A stretch of DNA of 64,000 nucleotides from Rhizobium indicum (GTDB taxonomy: Bacteria; Pseudomonadota; Alphaproteobacteria; Rhizobiales; Rhizobiaceae). The notes under the pieces were generated by a model. The model did not search any database. It saw only the letters and a program-made list of their open reading frames with translations, and was not told the origin of the DNA. Made by a program: the position numbers and the translations under genes. Location of the stretch: assembly GCF_005862305.2 (NCBI RefSeq), contig NZ_CP054021.1:1984001-2048000 (forward strand), given 5' to 3'. Shown piece by piece: positions 9,142-17,946 of the stretch. Within the stretch, counting starts at the first letter, position 1; every line of letters starts with the position of its first letter.

Positions 9142-10307
9142 GCCTCCCGCCGCACCGAACGCTACGCATTGCCATGCTGACCCATTCCACCAACCCGCGT
9201 GGCGGCGTGGTTCATGCCATGCAGCTTTCGGAAGCGCTGACCTCGCTTGGCCATGAGGTGGTCTTGCATGCGCCCGATGCCAAGGGGGCGGGCTTCTTTC
9301 GTCAACCCTCCTGCGGCACCGCCTGCATTGCCGTGCCGCCGGCACCCGCGGACATGACGCAAATGGTCGAGCAGCGGATTGCCGATTATGTCGACTATTT
9401 CCAAAGAACCGGAACCAATGGCTTCGACCTCTTTCACGCCCATGACGGCATTTCCGGCAATGCGCTGGCGACGCTCAAGCTGGAAGGCTTGATCCCGAAT
9501 TTTGCCCGCACTGTCCACCACATCGACCAGTTCGCCGACCCGCGCCTGATGGCTTTACAGGATCGCGCGATCGATGCGGCCGATATCTTCTTCGCCGTCA
9601 GCCGCCTCTGGCAGGACAGGCTGAGAGACGAGCGCGGCATCGCGGCGACAGTGGTCGGCAATGGCGTCGACACCAACCGTTTCTCGCCTGCCTGGAGCGG
9701 GGAGCAGGTCGCTCTGCGCGACAGGCTGCAGCTGGGAAGCGGGCCGATCTTCCTCAGTGTTGGCGGCATCGAGGCGCGAAAGAACACCCTTGGTATTCTC
9801 GAAGCCTTTCGTCAGGTCCGCGCCATCCGGCCGGATGCCCAGCTTGTCATTGCCGGCGGTGCCTCTCTCCTGGACCATGGCGACTATCAGGAGGAGTTCC
9901 GTTCGTGCCTCGCCTGCCTCGGTCGGGACGCCGCGGCGGTGCATATCTCCGGAGCGATCGCCGATGCCGACATGCCGAGCCTCTACCGGTTGGCGGATGC
10001 GCTGGTGTTTCCCTCGCTCAAGGAAGGCTTCGGCCTCGTCGTTCTGGAAGCCATGGCCAGCGGCATTCCGGTCGTGACATCCTCGATTGCGCCCTTCACC
10101 GAATATCTAGGCCCGGGTGACGCGATCTGGTGCGATCCGCATCATCCGGTCTCCATTGCCGAAGGCATGGCGCTGGCGCTGGTCGCACCGATCCGCGAGC
10201 AGATCATTCCCCGTGGTCTCGCGGTTGCCGCCCGCCATGGCTGGCAGCAAACCGCGACCGCCCATCTTGCCCGCTATCACACGCTGCTGGAGCCCGACCA
10301 TGCCTGA
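9138..10307 (+). CDS. glycosyltransferase family 4, MSMEG_0565 family
   Basis: 389 residues from the ATG at 9138, overlapping the previous stop by four bases. The N-terminal TNPRGGVVHAMQLSEALTSLGHEV is the GT4 glycine-rich acceptor-domain strand. VFPSLKEGFGLVVLEAMASGIPVV is the donor-site E-x7-E motif of retaining GT4 enzymes. A glycosyltransferase in the Nit1C cluster suggests that a glycosylated small molecule is made or processed, but neither donor nor acceptor is known. No membrane segment is seen. Its last eight bases overlap the next gene. Confidence 0.9.
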   Translation: MSLPPHRTLRIAMLTHSTNPRGGVVHAMQLSEALTSLGHEVVLHAPDAKGAGFFRQPSCGTACIAVPPAPADMTQMVEQRIADYVDYFQRTGTNGFDLFHAHDGISGNALATLKLEGLIPNFARTVHHIDQFADPRLMALQDRAIDAADIFFAVSRLWQDRLRDERGIAATVVGNGVDTNRFSPAWSGEQVALRDRLQLGSGPIFLSVGGIEARKNTLGILEAFRQVRAIRPDAQLVIAGGASLLDHGDYQEEFRSCLACLGRDAAAVHISGAIADADMPSLYRLADALVFPSLKEGFGLVVLEAMASGIPVVTSSIAPFTEYLGPGDAIWCDPHHPVSIAEGMALALVAPIREQIIPRGLAVAARHGWQQTATAHLARYHTLLEPDHA

Positions 10308-10587
10308 AATGCGCTTTGTCATAACCTGGCCCGATGGCCAGGAAGAGAGCTGTTATTCCCCCTCGCTGATCATCCGTGAGTTTTTCACCGAGGGTGAAAG
10401 TTATTCGGTCGCCGATTTCGTCGATCGCAGCCGCAGGGCGCTTACCATCGCCAGCGATCGCGTGGAGGCGAAGTTTGGTTTTGCCTGTTCATCCGCAAAC
10501 GAGCAACTCGCCCGAATTGAAAGCGCCGCTGTCGCCTTCCTGAATGACGCAGATGCCCGCGTCCACTGCAAAACCTTCATCCTCTGA
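10300..10587 (+). CDS. MSMEG_0570 family nitrogen-starvation response protein
   Basis: 95 residues. MRFVITWPDGQEESCYSPSL near the N-terminus is the recognisable signature of this small Nit1C-associated family. It has no known catalytic motif and no signal peptide; conserved Cys (in ESCYSP) and aromatic residues are visible. The ATG at 10300 overlaps the end of the glycosyltransferase by eight bases. It may be a carrier or accessory protein for the pathway, but the function is unknown. A flavoprotein starts 12 bases downstream after an AAGGA site. Confidence 0.8.
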   Translation: MPEMRFVITWPDGQEESCYSPSLIIREFFTEGESYSVADFVDRSRRALTIASDRVEAKFGFACSSANEQLARIESAAVAFLNDADARVHCKTFIL

Positions 10588-10599
10588 AAGGACTAGTCC

Positions 10600-11871
10600 A
10601 TGCCCCAGAACCTGAAGCAGCATTACAGCACCGCCGTCATCGGTGGCGGCCAGGCCGGCCTGTCCGCCAGTCACTACCTGAAGAGGCACGGCATCGATCA
10701 TGTGGTTTTCGAGAAGAAGACCGTTGCGCATAAATGGAAGAATGAACGCTGGGACGCCTTCTGCCTGGTGACGCCGAACTGGCAGTGCCAGCTCCCCGAT
10801 CATCCCTATGACGGCACGGATCCGCACGGTTTTATGGTCAAGGACGAGATCCTTGCCTATGTCGACCGCTTCGTGAAGAAGGTCGATGCTCCGATCTTCG
10901 AGCAAACCGGCGTGACGTCGCTCGAAAAGCATGGCGGCCTCTTCCGGCTCGAAACCTCGGCTGGCGCGGTGACCGCCGATGCCGTGGTGATCGCCACCAG
11001 CCTCTATGCGGATCCGGCCATTCCGCGTGCTGGCGAGCGCCTCCCCGAGGACATCACGCAGATCCATACCGCCGGCTACCGCAATGCCGGCCAACTGCCG
11101 GACGGCGGCGTCATCGTGGTCGGTTCCGGCCAGTCCGGCTGCCAGATTGCAGAGGATCTGCATCTTGCCGGCCGCAAGGTGCATCTCGTCACCGGCAACG
11201 CACCGCGTTGCGCCCGTTTCTATCGCGGTCGCGATGTGGTCGACTGGCTTTCCGATATCGGCCAATACGACATCACGGTCGAACATGATGGCATGACGAA
11301 GAAGAAGCACGACACCAACCATTACCTGACAGGACGCGACCGTGGACGCGATATCGATCTGCGCAAGTTCGCGCTGGAGGGCATGGCGCTATATGGCCGC
11401 ATGTCCGGCATCGCCGCCGGCCGGATGCTGTTCGAGCCGAACCTGAAGGCCAATCTCGACGGCGCCGACCGTGTCTATAACGGCATCAATGCCCTGATTG
11501 ACCGGCATATCGCCGAAAAAGGCATCGATGCTCCTGCCGGATCCCCCTATGTCCCTGTCTGGGAGCCTGAGGCGGAGATTGCCGAACTCGACCTGAAGGC
11601 GGAGGGGATCACCTCGGTGATCTGGGCCACGGGATTCAGCCCGGATTGGTCCTTCGTCGGTCTGCCGATCTTCGACGGCAACGCCTATCCTGTTCATCGC
11701 CGCGGCGTCACCGCCCTCGATGGCGTCTACGTGCTGGGACTTCCCTGGCTCTGGACCTGGGGCTCGGGCCGGTTCCTCAGCGTCGGCAGGGATGCCGAAC
11801 ATGTGGTCGGGCATCTTGCGGCTCGACGTTCGGCACAGACATCGTCTCTCAAGCAATCGGTCAGCGCCTGA
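10600..11871 (+). CDS. FAD-dependent oxidoreductase, MSMEG_0569 family
   Basis: 423 residues. AVIGGGQAGLSASHYL (residues 13-28) is the FAD Rossmann motif and VIVVGSGQSGCQIAEDLHLAG is the second, NAD(P)H-binding GxGxxG; ATGFSPDWSFV supplies the ATG motif. This is the architecture of flavin monooxygenases and related nitrogen-compound oxygenases. Family members are the last core gene of Nit1C and are thought to oxygenate a nitrogenous substrate, which would make a nitrile or a nitrile precursor. AAGGA precedes the ATG. Two bases separate its stop from the following LnmK-like start. Confidence 0.9.
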   Translation: MPQNLKQHYSTAVIGGGQAGLSASHYLKRHGIDHVVFEKKTVAHKWKNERWDAFCLVTPNWQCQLPDHPYDGTDPHGFMVKDEILAYVDRFVKKVDAPIFEQTGVTSLEKHGGLFRLETSAGAVTADAVVIATSLYADPAIPRAGERLPEDITQIHTAGYRNAGQLPDGGVIVVGSGQSGCQIAEDLHLAGRKVHLVTGNAPRCARFYRGRDVVDWLSDIGQYDITVEHDGMTKKKHDTNHYLTGRDRGRDIDLRKFALEGMALYGRMSGIAAGRMLFEPNLKANLDGADRVYNGINALIDRHIAEKGIDAPAGSPYVPVWEPEAEIAELDLKAEGITSVIWATGFSPDWSFVGLPIFDGNAYPVHRRGVTALDGVYVLGLPWLWTWGSGRFLSVGRDAEHVVGHLAARRSAQTSSLKQSVSA

Positions 11872-11873
11872 TC

Positions 11874-12734
11874 ATGAGCGCAGCCCTTCTCGATTTTCCG
11901 CCCGCAGGGCCTTCGGCACGCGACCTGATGGAACGTACCCTTGATCCGCATGTGCTGCTCGGCATGCCCCATCTGAACGGAAGCGGGTTATCGGAGACCT
12001 GGCTGATGAAGGAACTCGGCCATCGTCACTGGCTGATGCTCGCCTGTCATCTTGGGCTCGAGAATGCGGATTTCAGAACGGCCGATGGAGAGGAGGCTTA
12101 TGCCGCGATCTGTGCAACGTCCGTGACAGATGCATGTTTCGACGTCGTGCAGGCGAACGACATTTTGACCATTCATTCGAGATTGTCCGCAGTCTCACGA
12201 ACCCGGACGTCGACCCGGCACGAGTTGTCCGTCCACGGACGAAGCGTCGGCGCGGTCGAACTCATCTCAACCTTCGTTTACAGAACGATCAAAGACAGCA
12301 ATCACTCGATTGCCCGTGTGACGTTGCCTGAGCCGCAGGGACAGCGGTTCCAGCCCAGCCGTCTGGCCCAGAATGCTGCTGACATCCGGAGTGGGCGGTT
12401 AGGGACGCATTTCGGGTTTCCGGTCCCCGCCAACAAAGCGCTCCGAACCTTTCGGTTTGATCCCAGCACCTCCCAGGAGTTCAACGGCGCAGGACTATTT
12501 TACTTTGCCGAGTATCAGGCATTGGCCGATCGCGCTTTGGAAAACTGGTTTCCCCGCAAGGGGCCGGTCGTCCGAAAGGACGTCTTCTTCCTTGGAAATA
12601 TCGAACAAAATGAAAGCGTTTTCTTCGACCTTGTTGATTTTTCTGACGAGCAAAAAGCTGTCCATGGGCAGTTGCGACGCGAAAATGGGAAAGTGATCGC
12701 CAAAATATTCGGGACGTGGACATGTCTTCGCTGA
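11874..12734 (+). CDS. LnmK-like / Pnap_2097 family biosynthetic protein (double hotdog)
   Basis: 286 residues from the ATG at 11874, two bases after the flavoprotein stop, so surely in the same operon. The N-terminal half (GMPHLNGSGLSETWLMKELGH, then FDVVQANDIL) resembles the LnmK acyltransferase/decarboxylase domain known from polyketide clusters. The second half repeats the plan (GFPVPANKAL, then LFYFAEYQALADRALENWF). These are hotdog-fold acyl-CoA/acyl-carrier enzymes. No carrier protein or PKS gene is visible nearby. It is not one of the core Nit1C genes as I know them. It may acylate or decarboxylate the cluster's product; this is inference. Confidence 0.7.
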   Translation: MSAALLDFPPAGPSARDLMERTLDPHVLLGMPHLNGSGLSETWLMKELGHRHWLMLACHLGLENADFRTADGEEAYAAICATSVTDACFDVVQANDILTIHSRLSAVSRTRTSTRHELSVHGRSVGAVELISTFVYRTIKDSNHSIARVTLPEPQGQRFQPSRLAQNAADIRSGRLGTHFGFPVPANKALRTFRFDPSTSQEFNGAGLFYFAEYQALADRALENWFPRKGPVVRKDVFFLGNIEQNESVFFDLVDFSDEQKAVHGQLRRENGKVIAKIFGTWTCLR

Positions 12735-12804
12735 GGCATGCATTGCAGATTTCAGCCGCCTCTCACCTGTCGTTTGATCGCCGCCAAAATGCATTCGGAA
12801 TAGA

Positions 12805-13578
12805 CTACCAGCAGGTAAAACCAGCATCGGCAACGACTGTCGTACCGGTCATGAGGCTTGACGCATCCGATGCAAGAAAATGGACGACGGAAGCGATCTC
12901 GTCAGGTTTGCCGAGACGGTGCATCGGGGTATCTCGCAGCCAGACATCGATCATGCCCTCATTGTCGTGGCGATATGTGGTCATCGCAGTCTCGATATAG
13001 GTGGGCGCAACGGCGTTAACCCGGATGCCACGGTCGGCCCATTCCGCCGCGAGCGACGATGTCATCTGGTGCACGGCAGCCTTGGCGGCGTTATAGTAGG
13101 TTTGCTTCTGCGGGCGGTTCGATATCAGACCCGACATCGACCCGATGTTGACGATCGAGCCCGAATTGGCATTGAGCATATGCCGGGCGAAGGCGCGGTT
13201 ACACCAAAATACGCCATTGTAGTTGACGTCATTGACGTGGAGCCAATGCTCGTCGGTCACCTCTTCTGCGGCGACGCCGGAACGAGCAATCCCTGCATTC
13301 GCAACCAGAATGTCCACCTTGCCATAGGTCGAGACCACCCAGTCGGCCAGCCCATCGACTTCCGCCGATTTCGTAACGTCGACCTGGTAGATGGCGACAT
13401 CATATCCCTTAGCCTTCATTGCCGCCGCGCCCTCATCGGCGATTGCCTTATCAATATCGGCAATGACAACTTTTGCTCCGTGTTCGGCAAGCGCCTCGAC
13501 GCAGCTTAGCCCTATGCCGCGTCCGCCACCGGTAACGACGGCGACCTTGCCATCCAGGCGAAACTTTTCTGCGTACAT
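12805..13578 (-). CDS. SDR-family polyol/sugar dehydrogenase
   Basis: 257 residues from the ATG at 13578 (GGAGG five bases upstream; a GTG four codons earlier is less likely). TGGGRGIG near residue 16 is the NAD(P) loop, NAG follows, and the catalytic Tyr-x3-Lys is YNAAK. It ends in AGFTCW, as does a second 257-residue SDR at 23834-24607, and the two are clear paralogues of the threitol/galactitol/arabinitol-dehydrogenase-like group. It is the last gene of an operon with a class II aldolase, DeoR repressor and FGGY kinase, so it probably oxidises the sugar alcohol, or the aldehyde product, of that pathway. Exact substrate unknown. Confidence 0.87.
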   Translation of the reverse strand: MYAEKFRLDGKVAVVTGGGRGIGLSCVEALAEHGAKVVIADIDKAIADEGAAAMKAKGYDVAIYQVDVTKSAEVDGLADWVVSTYGKVDILVANAGIARSGVAAEEVTDEHWLHVNDVNYNGVFWCNRAFARHMLNANSGSIVNIGSMSGLISNRPQKQTYYNAAKAAVHQMTSSLAAEWADRGIRVNAVAPTYIETAMTTYRHDNEGMIDVWLRDTPMHRLGKPDEIASVVHFLASDASSLMTGTTVVADAGFTCW

Positions 13579-13617
13579 TGCGTCCTCCACATAGTCTTCA
13601 AAAGATCAATGATCTTC

Positions 13618-14307
13618 CTAACGAACTTGCTCTGCGAGATTCAAAAACGGATGGCGGCCCGGCTGGTTGAAGTGCTTGCGGCGAACATCGAGCAACCTCT
13701 CGATCTGATCTGCATTGAACTCCTTGGCGCCGCCGTAGGAGGCCGCGAGGTAGACGACCTTGGCGTAGTAATCGAGTGCTTCCATCTTGAAATAGGCGCT
13801 GTTCAAATCATGCCCGTAAGTCAGGGCACCATGGTTTTCGAGCAAAAGCGCATCGTGCCTTTGCAGGTAGGGTATGATGGCGTCGGACAGTTCCGGCGTG
13901 GACGGAAGGCCGTACGGGGTCAACGGGACTTCGCCCAAAAACATTGTCGACTCAGGCATGATCTGCTGGGTCAGCGGCTTGCCACAAATGGCATGCACGG
14001 TGGCGTAAAGCGGATGCGCATGCACGACGGAACGCACATCGTCTCGATGATCGTAGACACACAAATGCATGCCAATTTCGGTGGACGGACGATATAGCCC
14101 GTCACCGATGGGCTTTCCGCTGCGATCGATATGGCAGATCATTTCCGGCTTCATAAAGCCCTTGGAGACACCGGTCGGCGTGCAAAGAAGCGTACCATCA
14201 TCCAGTAGAACGGAAATATTGCCGTCGTTGGCCGCGCCCATCTCACGCGCGTAGGCGCGTCGGCCCACCTCGCAGATAAATTCACGCAGTTCGAGATTAT
14301 TTTCCAT
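13618..14307 (-). CDS. class II aldolase (L-fuculose/L-rhamnulose-1-phosphate aldolase type)
   Basis: 229 residues from the ATG at 14307, with GGGGAGG just upstream. Zinc ligands are visible as HAHPLYA (HxH) and a later His in LLENHGAL, and GNISV is the phosphate loop of the AraD/FucA family. With the FGGY kinase two genes upstream the pair would phosphorylate a 6-deoxy-ketose or ketopentose and cleave it to DHAP plus an aldehyde. The neighbouring SDR could process the aldehyde. An AATGTT direct repeat lies upstream, so it may have its own promoter. Confidence 0.88.
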   Translation of the reverse strand: MENNLELREFICEVGRRAYAREMGAANDGNISVLLDDGTLLCTPTGVSKGFMKPEMICHIDRSGKPIGDGLYRPSTEIGMHLCVYDHRDDVRSVVHAHPLYATVHAICGKPLTQQIMPESTMFLGEVPLTPYGLPSTPELSDAIIPYLQRHDALLLENHGALTYGHDLNSAYFKMEALDYYAKVVYLAASYGGAKEFNADQIERLLDVRRKHFNQPGRHPFLNLAEQVR

Positions 14308-14377
14308 GATCCTCCCCTTCAATTCCGGATAGGACCATAACCGCAACAGCGATGCAGTCAACAAAAACAGAAATTTT

Positions 14378-14393
14378 AATGTTTGAAAATGTT
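14378..14393. promoter_or_regulatory. AATGTT direct repeats before the aldolase gene
   Basis: AATGTT occurs at 14378-14383 and again at 14388-14393, one helical turn apart, in the 90-base gap between the DeoR gene and the aldolase. On the minus strand a TTGACT and a TATGGT spaced about 17 bases lie downstream of the repeats and could be a promoter. DeoR proteins commonly bind such direct repeats, so autogenous control is plausible. Confidence 0.35.
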
Positions 14394-14397
14394 GTTT

Positions 14398-15153
14398 TTA
14401 GTAGAGAACCGGGATATCAAGCTTCTGAAAATGTTTGATCCATTCGTCGGAAGGCTGACGATCGGTGATAACAGCGTTGATTTGATCAACAGGGCAGACG
14501 CTGGTGAGCGCCGAACCATCAAACTTGTCCCCGTCGACGAGGAGACACACCTTTCGGGCGGCGGCAATGAACGCACGCTTGACCTCAGCATCCGGAAGGC
14601 TCGCATCCATAACGCCTCCCGATATCGAGATGGCCTTGCAGCTGATGAGTGCGATATCGGCATTGAATTTGGCGATTGCCTGCGTCGCCAATGTTCCAAC
14701 GAAGGTCATCGACTGCTTACGCAGCTCGCCGCCGACAGACACGATAGTGTGCTGGGTTGCTCCGGGATTGGCGGTAATGCGTACAGAATTGGTAATCAAT
14801 GTTAGGTCGTGATGATCTTTAAGCGCGCTGAGCACTTCAAAAGCTGTCGATGAGGAGTCAATCATAACGGCATACGCATCGTGCACCAATGCAGCCGCGA
14901 GAGCGGCAATCTTCCGCTTCGCCTCGATATTGGTGACCTGACGCATCCGGTAGGGAAGATCTTCCGCTTCGGCTTCCCTTGCTACCGCCCCTCCGTGTGT
15001 GCGGCTCAGAAGTCCGCTTCCATCCAAGGTCTGCAGGTCGCGGCGGATCGTCTCTTCGGTGACGCCAAAAGACTTGCTGAGATCAGTGACCTGCACCGTT
15101 TTGTGACGATAGACCAGGTCAAGAATTTTCTGTCTTCGTTCGACTGCGAGCAT
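14398..15153 (-). CDS. DeoR/GlpR-family transcriptional repressor
   Basis: 251 residues. The N-terminal winged helix is typical: RRQKILDLV, then VTDLSKSFGVTEETIRRDLQTLDGSGLLSRTHGGA. The C-terminal DeoR sensor domain (IDSSSTAFEVLSAL, then LITNSVRI, then LLVDGDKFDGSA) binds phosphorylated sugars in this family. It lies between the kinase (20-base gap) and the aldolase, so the effector is probably the kinase product. Direct repeats with 10-base periodicity at 14378 and 16672 are candidate operators. Confidence 0.92.
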   Translation of the reverse strand: MLAVERRQKILDLVYRHKTVQVTDLSKSFGVTEETIRRDLQTLDGSGLLSRTHGGAVAREAEAEDLPYRMRQVTNIEAKRKIAALAAALVHDAYAVMIDSSSTAFEVLSALKDHHDLTLITNSVRITANPGATQHTIVSVGGELRKQSMTFVGTLATQAIAKFNADIALISCKAISISGGVMDASLPDAEVKRAFIAAARKVCLLVDGDKFDGSALTSVCPVDQINAVITDRQPSDEWIKHFQKLDIPVLY

Positions 15154-15173
15154 TTTTTAGGGAAAACCCATTG

Positions 15174-16592
15174 TTATTTCTGAGGATAGTAATTCAGGAT
15201 ATCGGCCGACTTTTCAATCACGATGCGAGCCGCTGCAAGGTTTTCGATCAAACCAAGGCCAATCAGCTGCATTGCGATATTTCCCCAAGCACTTGCTTCG
15301 ATTGGTCCGACGGTGACAATGCGGCTGGTGCGGTTTGCTATCATTTGGCACAAAAGAGCGTCCTGGCCCCCGCCACCACAGATCCGAAGGCGGGCCACAG
15401 GCTCGTTCGTCTGCCGTTCGAGCGCCAAAAGACTTTCTGCAACGTCTTCAATCAACCCGCGGTAAACGGCAAGTGCGAGAGTGCCGAGGTCGTCATTGGT
15501 GCATCCAGCGAGTTCGGGGCAGGTGCGCGTCAAAGCGGCCACAATGTCGGGCGGATCGAAGAAAACTGGATCCGACGGATTGATCGAGGCTGACATCCCA
15601 CGTGCGGAGGCAATCGTCGCAAGGTCTGACATTTCAGCGAAGCTGATCTCCTGCCCGACGCGCTCCGACCAGTGCGCACGAAGCTTTTGCAGCAGATGTA
15701 ACCCATTCAAACTTCGTAAGAAAAGCTGACGACCTTCAATGCCACCTTCGTTCCCGAAACCGCTTAACCGGGCGTCCTCCGAAGTGATCGCCTGACGCAC
15801 CTCGCGGCCGATGATTGACCATGAACCACAGATCAGGAATGCTTCCTGCGTACGTAGTGGAAGTCCGCATACTGCGCTTGCAGTGTCGTGGGCCGCGACA
15901 GAGATCACGGGAATTCGGTTGTGTAGTTGAAGTTCCAATTGGAGCTCTTCCCGAAGCCGGCCAAGGACCGTGCCTGGCTGCTTTAACGGTGGAAGCAGGC
16001 CGAGGGGGATGCCGGCGCTGCTGCAGATGGAACGATCCCATTTTCCGTCCAACGAGAGAAGGCCGGAGGTGTGCGCAAGCGTAAGGTCGCCGCCGACTGC
16101 CCCGGTCAGGTAATAATTGACGGCATCGGCGATCATCAGCACGCGCTGGCTGGTAACGATCACCGATGGATCTTCCTTGCCTGCGCTGAAAAGCTGATAG
16201 ACCGTGTTGATTGGGAGAACCTGCGAACCGGTCCGTTCGAACATTTCACCGGGTGTCATGGGAAAGGCGTCATAGCCTCGCTGGGAACGGGGATGCCGGT
16301 AGTGGTGAGGCGCAGCTTGCAGCTTTCCAGAGGCGTCAACGAGAGCATAATCTACCCCCCAACTATCCACGCCGATGGAATCGATCTTCGCGCAACGCTC
16401 GAGTGCCAGCTGCAAGCCTTTCTTGATTTCCTCAAGCAAACGATTGAGGTCCCAGTGAGGTCCATCATCGAGGCGCATCTCTATCCCGGAGACCCGGTGA
16501 ACCTCCGAAAGATCGATCTTTTGTCCGTCGAAACGGCCCAGCATCGCCCGCCCGCTGCCAGCGCCCAAATCAACTACGAGGCAATTGATCAT
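15174..16592 (-). CDS. FGGY-family carbohydrate kinase (rhamnulokinase-like)
   Basis: 472 residues from the ATG at 16592 (GAGAAG upstream). VVDLGAGSGRAMLG at the N-terminus is the ATP phosphate-1 motif in the form seen in rhamnulokinases, SIGVDSWGVDYALVD is the substrate-site strand, and RICGGGGQDALLCQMIANRT is the adenosine motif. It would phosphorylate L-rhamnulose or a related ketose in the cytoplasm, feeding the aldolase encoded downstream. It is the first gene of a four-gene minus-strand operon. No isomerase or transporter is in the operon itself. Fuculokinase or xylulokinase activity cannot be excluded. Confidence 0.88.
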   Translation of the reverse strand: MINCLVVDLGAGSGRAMLGRFDGQKIDLSEVHRVSGIEMRLDDGPHWDLNRLLEEIKKGLQLALERCAKIDSIGVDSWGVDYALVDASGKLQAAPHHYRHPRSQRGYDAFPMTPGEMFERTGSQVLPINTVYQLFSAGKEDPSVIVTSQRVLMIADAVNYYLTGAVGGDLTLAHTSGLLSLDGKWDRSICSSAGIPLGLLPPLKQPGTVLGRLREELQLELQLHNRIPVISVAAHDTASAVCGLPLRTQEAFLICGSWSIIGREVRQAITSEDARLSGFGNEGGIEGRQLFLRSLNGLHLLQKLRAHWSERVGQEISFAEMSDLATIASARGMSASINPSDPVFFDPPDIVAALTRTCPELAGCTNDDLGTLALAVYRGLIEDVAESLLALERQTNEPVARLRICGGGGQDALLCQMIANRTSRIVTVGPIEASAWGNIAMQLIGLGLIENLAAARIVIEKSADILNYYPQK

Positions 16593-16911
16593 TTTGCTTC
16601 TCTCAATAAATGGCTCGGACGCCCGCCAAAGCGACAGTATCAGACCGCAAACACAAACCAATCTTTATAAATGTGACTTTATGTGATTTTATTTTTGACT
16701 TGTATAGCGCCCCGGTTTGCGGTTTCGAAGCGACAGAAAAGTCTTCGAACAGCGGCGCGCTTGATGCGGCGTTCCGCGAGTGATCTAGTGGACTGACAAA
16801 TGGAAGTGAACTTCAGCAGTCCGTCTGATGAATGTTCGACCGCTCCTGTGCTAGCGTCCTTTGCGCGTCTGAAAAGACGCGCGGCGCTGTAGAGAAAGAA
16901 AATGCGAGCAC
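16593..16911. promoter_or_regulatory. divergent promoter region with TGTGAYTTTA tandem repeat
   Basis: 319 bases between the kinase operon and the LacI-type gene hold no credible gene. TGTGACTTTA (16672-16681) is followed at once by TGTGATTTTA (16682-16691), an almost exact 10-base tandem repeat about 80-100 bases before the kinase start. It is a good candidate DeoR operator. The rest is unremarkable apart from AT-richness around the repeats. Confidence 0.4.
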
Positions 16912-17931
16912 GTGACGACCAGCATCAGACATATCGCTAAACTTGCAGGAACATCGGTCTCTTCGGTCTCGCGCGTGCTCAACAACAGCGGCTATGCCTC
17001 ACCTGAGCTCAGGGACCGGGTCGAGGCGGCTATCCGAACGCTGAACTACACGCCCAGCAAGGGCGCCCGTATGCTGCGCGGTGCACCAAGCCGGATGATC
17101 GGACTGATGCTGCCGTCGATTGAAGTGCCTTTCTTCGGCATCCTCGCCCATGCGATCGAACAGGAACTGTTTCAGCAGGGCTATCAGACGCTGATCTGCA
17201 GCACGGCGGAAAATATGGACCATGAGGTGCGCTACATCTCCATGCTGCTCGCCCAGCGCGTCGATGGCGTCATCGTGGCAAGCGCCTTCGGCAGCACCGA
17301 GCATTTCGGAGTGCTGCGTGACGCTCACATTCCAATCATCGCCATTGACCGCGAGTTGAGCGGCATCGCCGACGACGCTGTCATGGCCGATCACGAGGAA
17401 GGCGGACGGCTGATGGCGCGCCATCTGATCGACCTCGGCCACCGGGCGATCGCCATCGTCGGCGCGCCGGCACACAGCCAGCCTATCCAGCTTCGCCTGC
17501 AAGGCATCACGGCCGAGATGGCGAAAGATGGGATCGCACCCGCCATCGTGGCGATGGCAGAAGAGCACAGCTTTGCAGAGACCTACCGGCTGGCGCGCGA
17601 GCTGCTGGCGTCTCGACCTGAGGTCACCGCAATCATCGGCACGACCGATGTTTCGGCGATTGCCGCAATCCATGCCGTCCAGGATCGCGGATTTTCCGTT
17701 CCGGGCGACTATTCGGTCGTGGGCTTCGACGATCTGCCCGAGGCAGCCTACGTCTTTCCACGGCTGACAACGGTCGCACAGCCGATCCGCGATGTCGGGC
17801 GACAGGCAGCACGGCTGCTGGAAGCGCTGATCGACGAGCACCAAACGGGAGACGAATCTCGACAGGGCGCGATCGTAAAAGTGCCGGTCACGCTGATCGA
17901 GCGCGATTCCACCGGTCGCGTCCGCAACTGA
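16912..17931 (+). CDS. LacI-family transcriptional regulator
   Basis: 339 residues beginning at a GTG at 16912; the ATG at 16902 is out of frame. The start IRHIAKLAGTSVSSVSRVLNNSGYAS is a canonical LacI helix-turn-helix, followed by the hinge and a periplasmic-binding-protein-like sensor (GLMLPSIEVPFFG, then VMADHEEGGRLMARHLIDLGH, then VVGFDDLPEAAYVFP). Its neighbours on the minus strand are a long polyol/ketose pathway, and two TGG(C/T)AACGTTTCCA sequences at 23714 and 23768 look like operators for a protein of this class. It is convergent with the zinc dehydrogenase gene, 15 bases apart. Confidence 0.93.
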   Translation: MTTSIRHIAKLAGTSVSSVSRVLNNSGYASPELRDRVEAAIRTLNYTPSKGARMLRGAPSRMIGLMLPSIEVPFFGILAHAIEQELFQQGYQTLICSTAENMDHEVRYISMLLAQRVDGVIVASAFGSTEHFGVLRDAHIPIIAIDRELSGIADDAVMADHEEGGRLMARHLIDLGHRAIAIVGAPAHSQPIQLRLQGITAEMAKDGIAPAIVAMAEEHSFAETYRLARELLASRPEVTAIIGTTDVSAIAAIHAVQDRGFSVPGDYSVVGFDDLPEAAYVFPRLTTVAQPIRDVGRQAARLLEALIDEHQTGDESRQGAIVKVPVTLIERDSTGRVRN

Positions 17932-17946
17932 GATGTGACCCCGATG

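Noticed and set aside
13609..14097. Plus-strand frame opposite the class II aldolase
   Set aside because: Antisense of a clear aldolase with visible zinc ligands.
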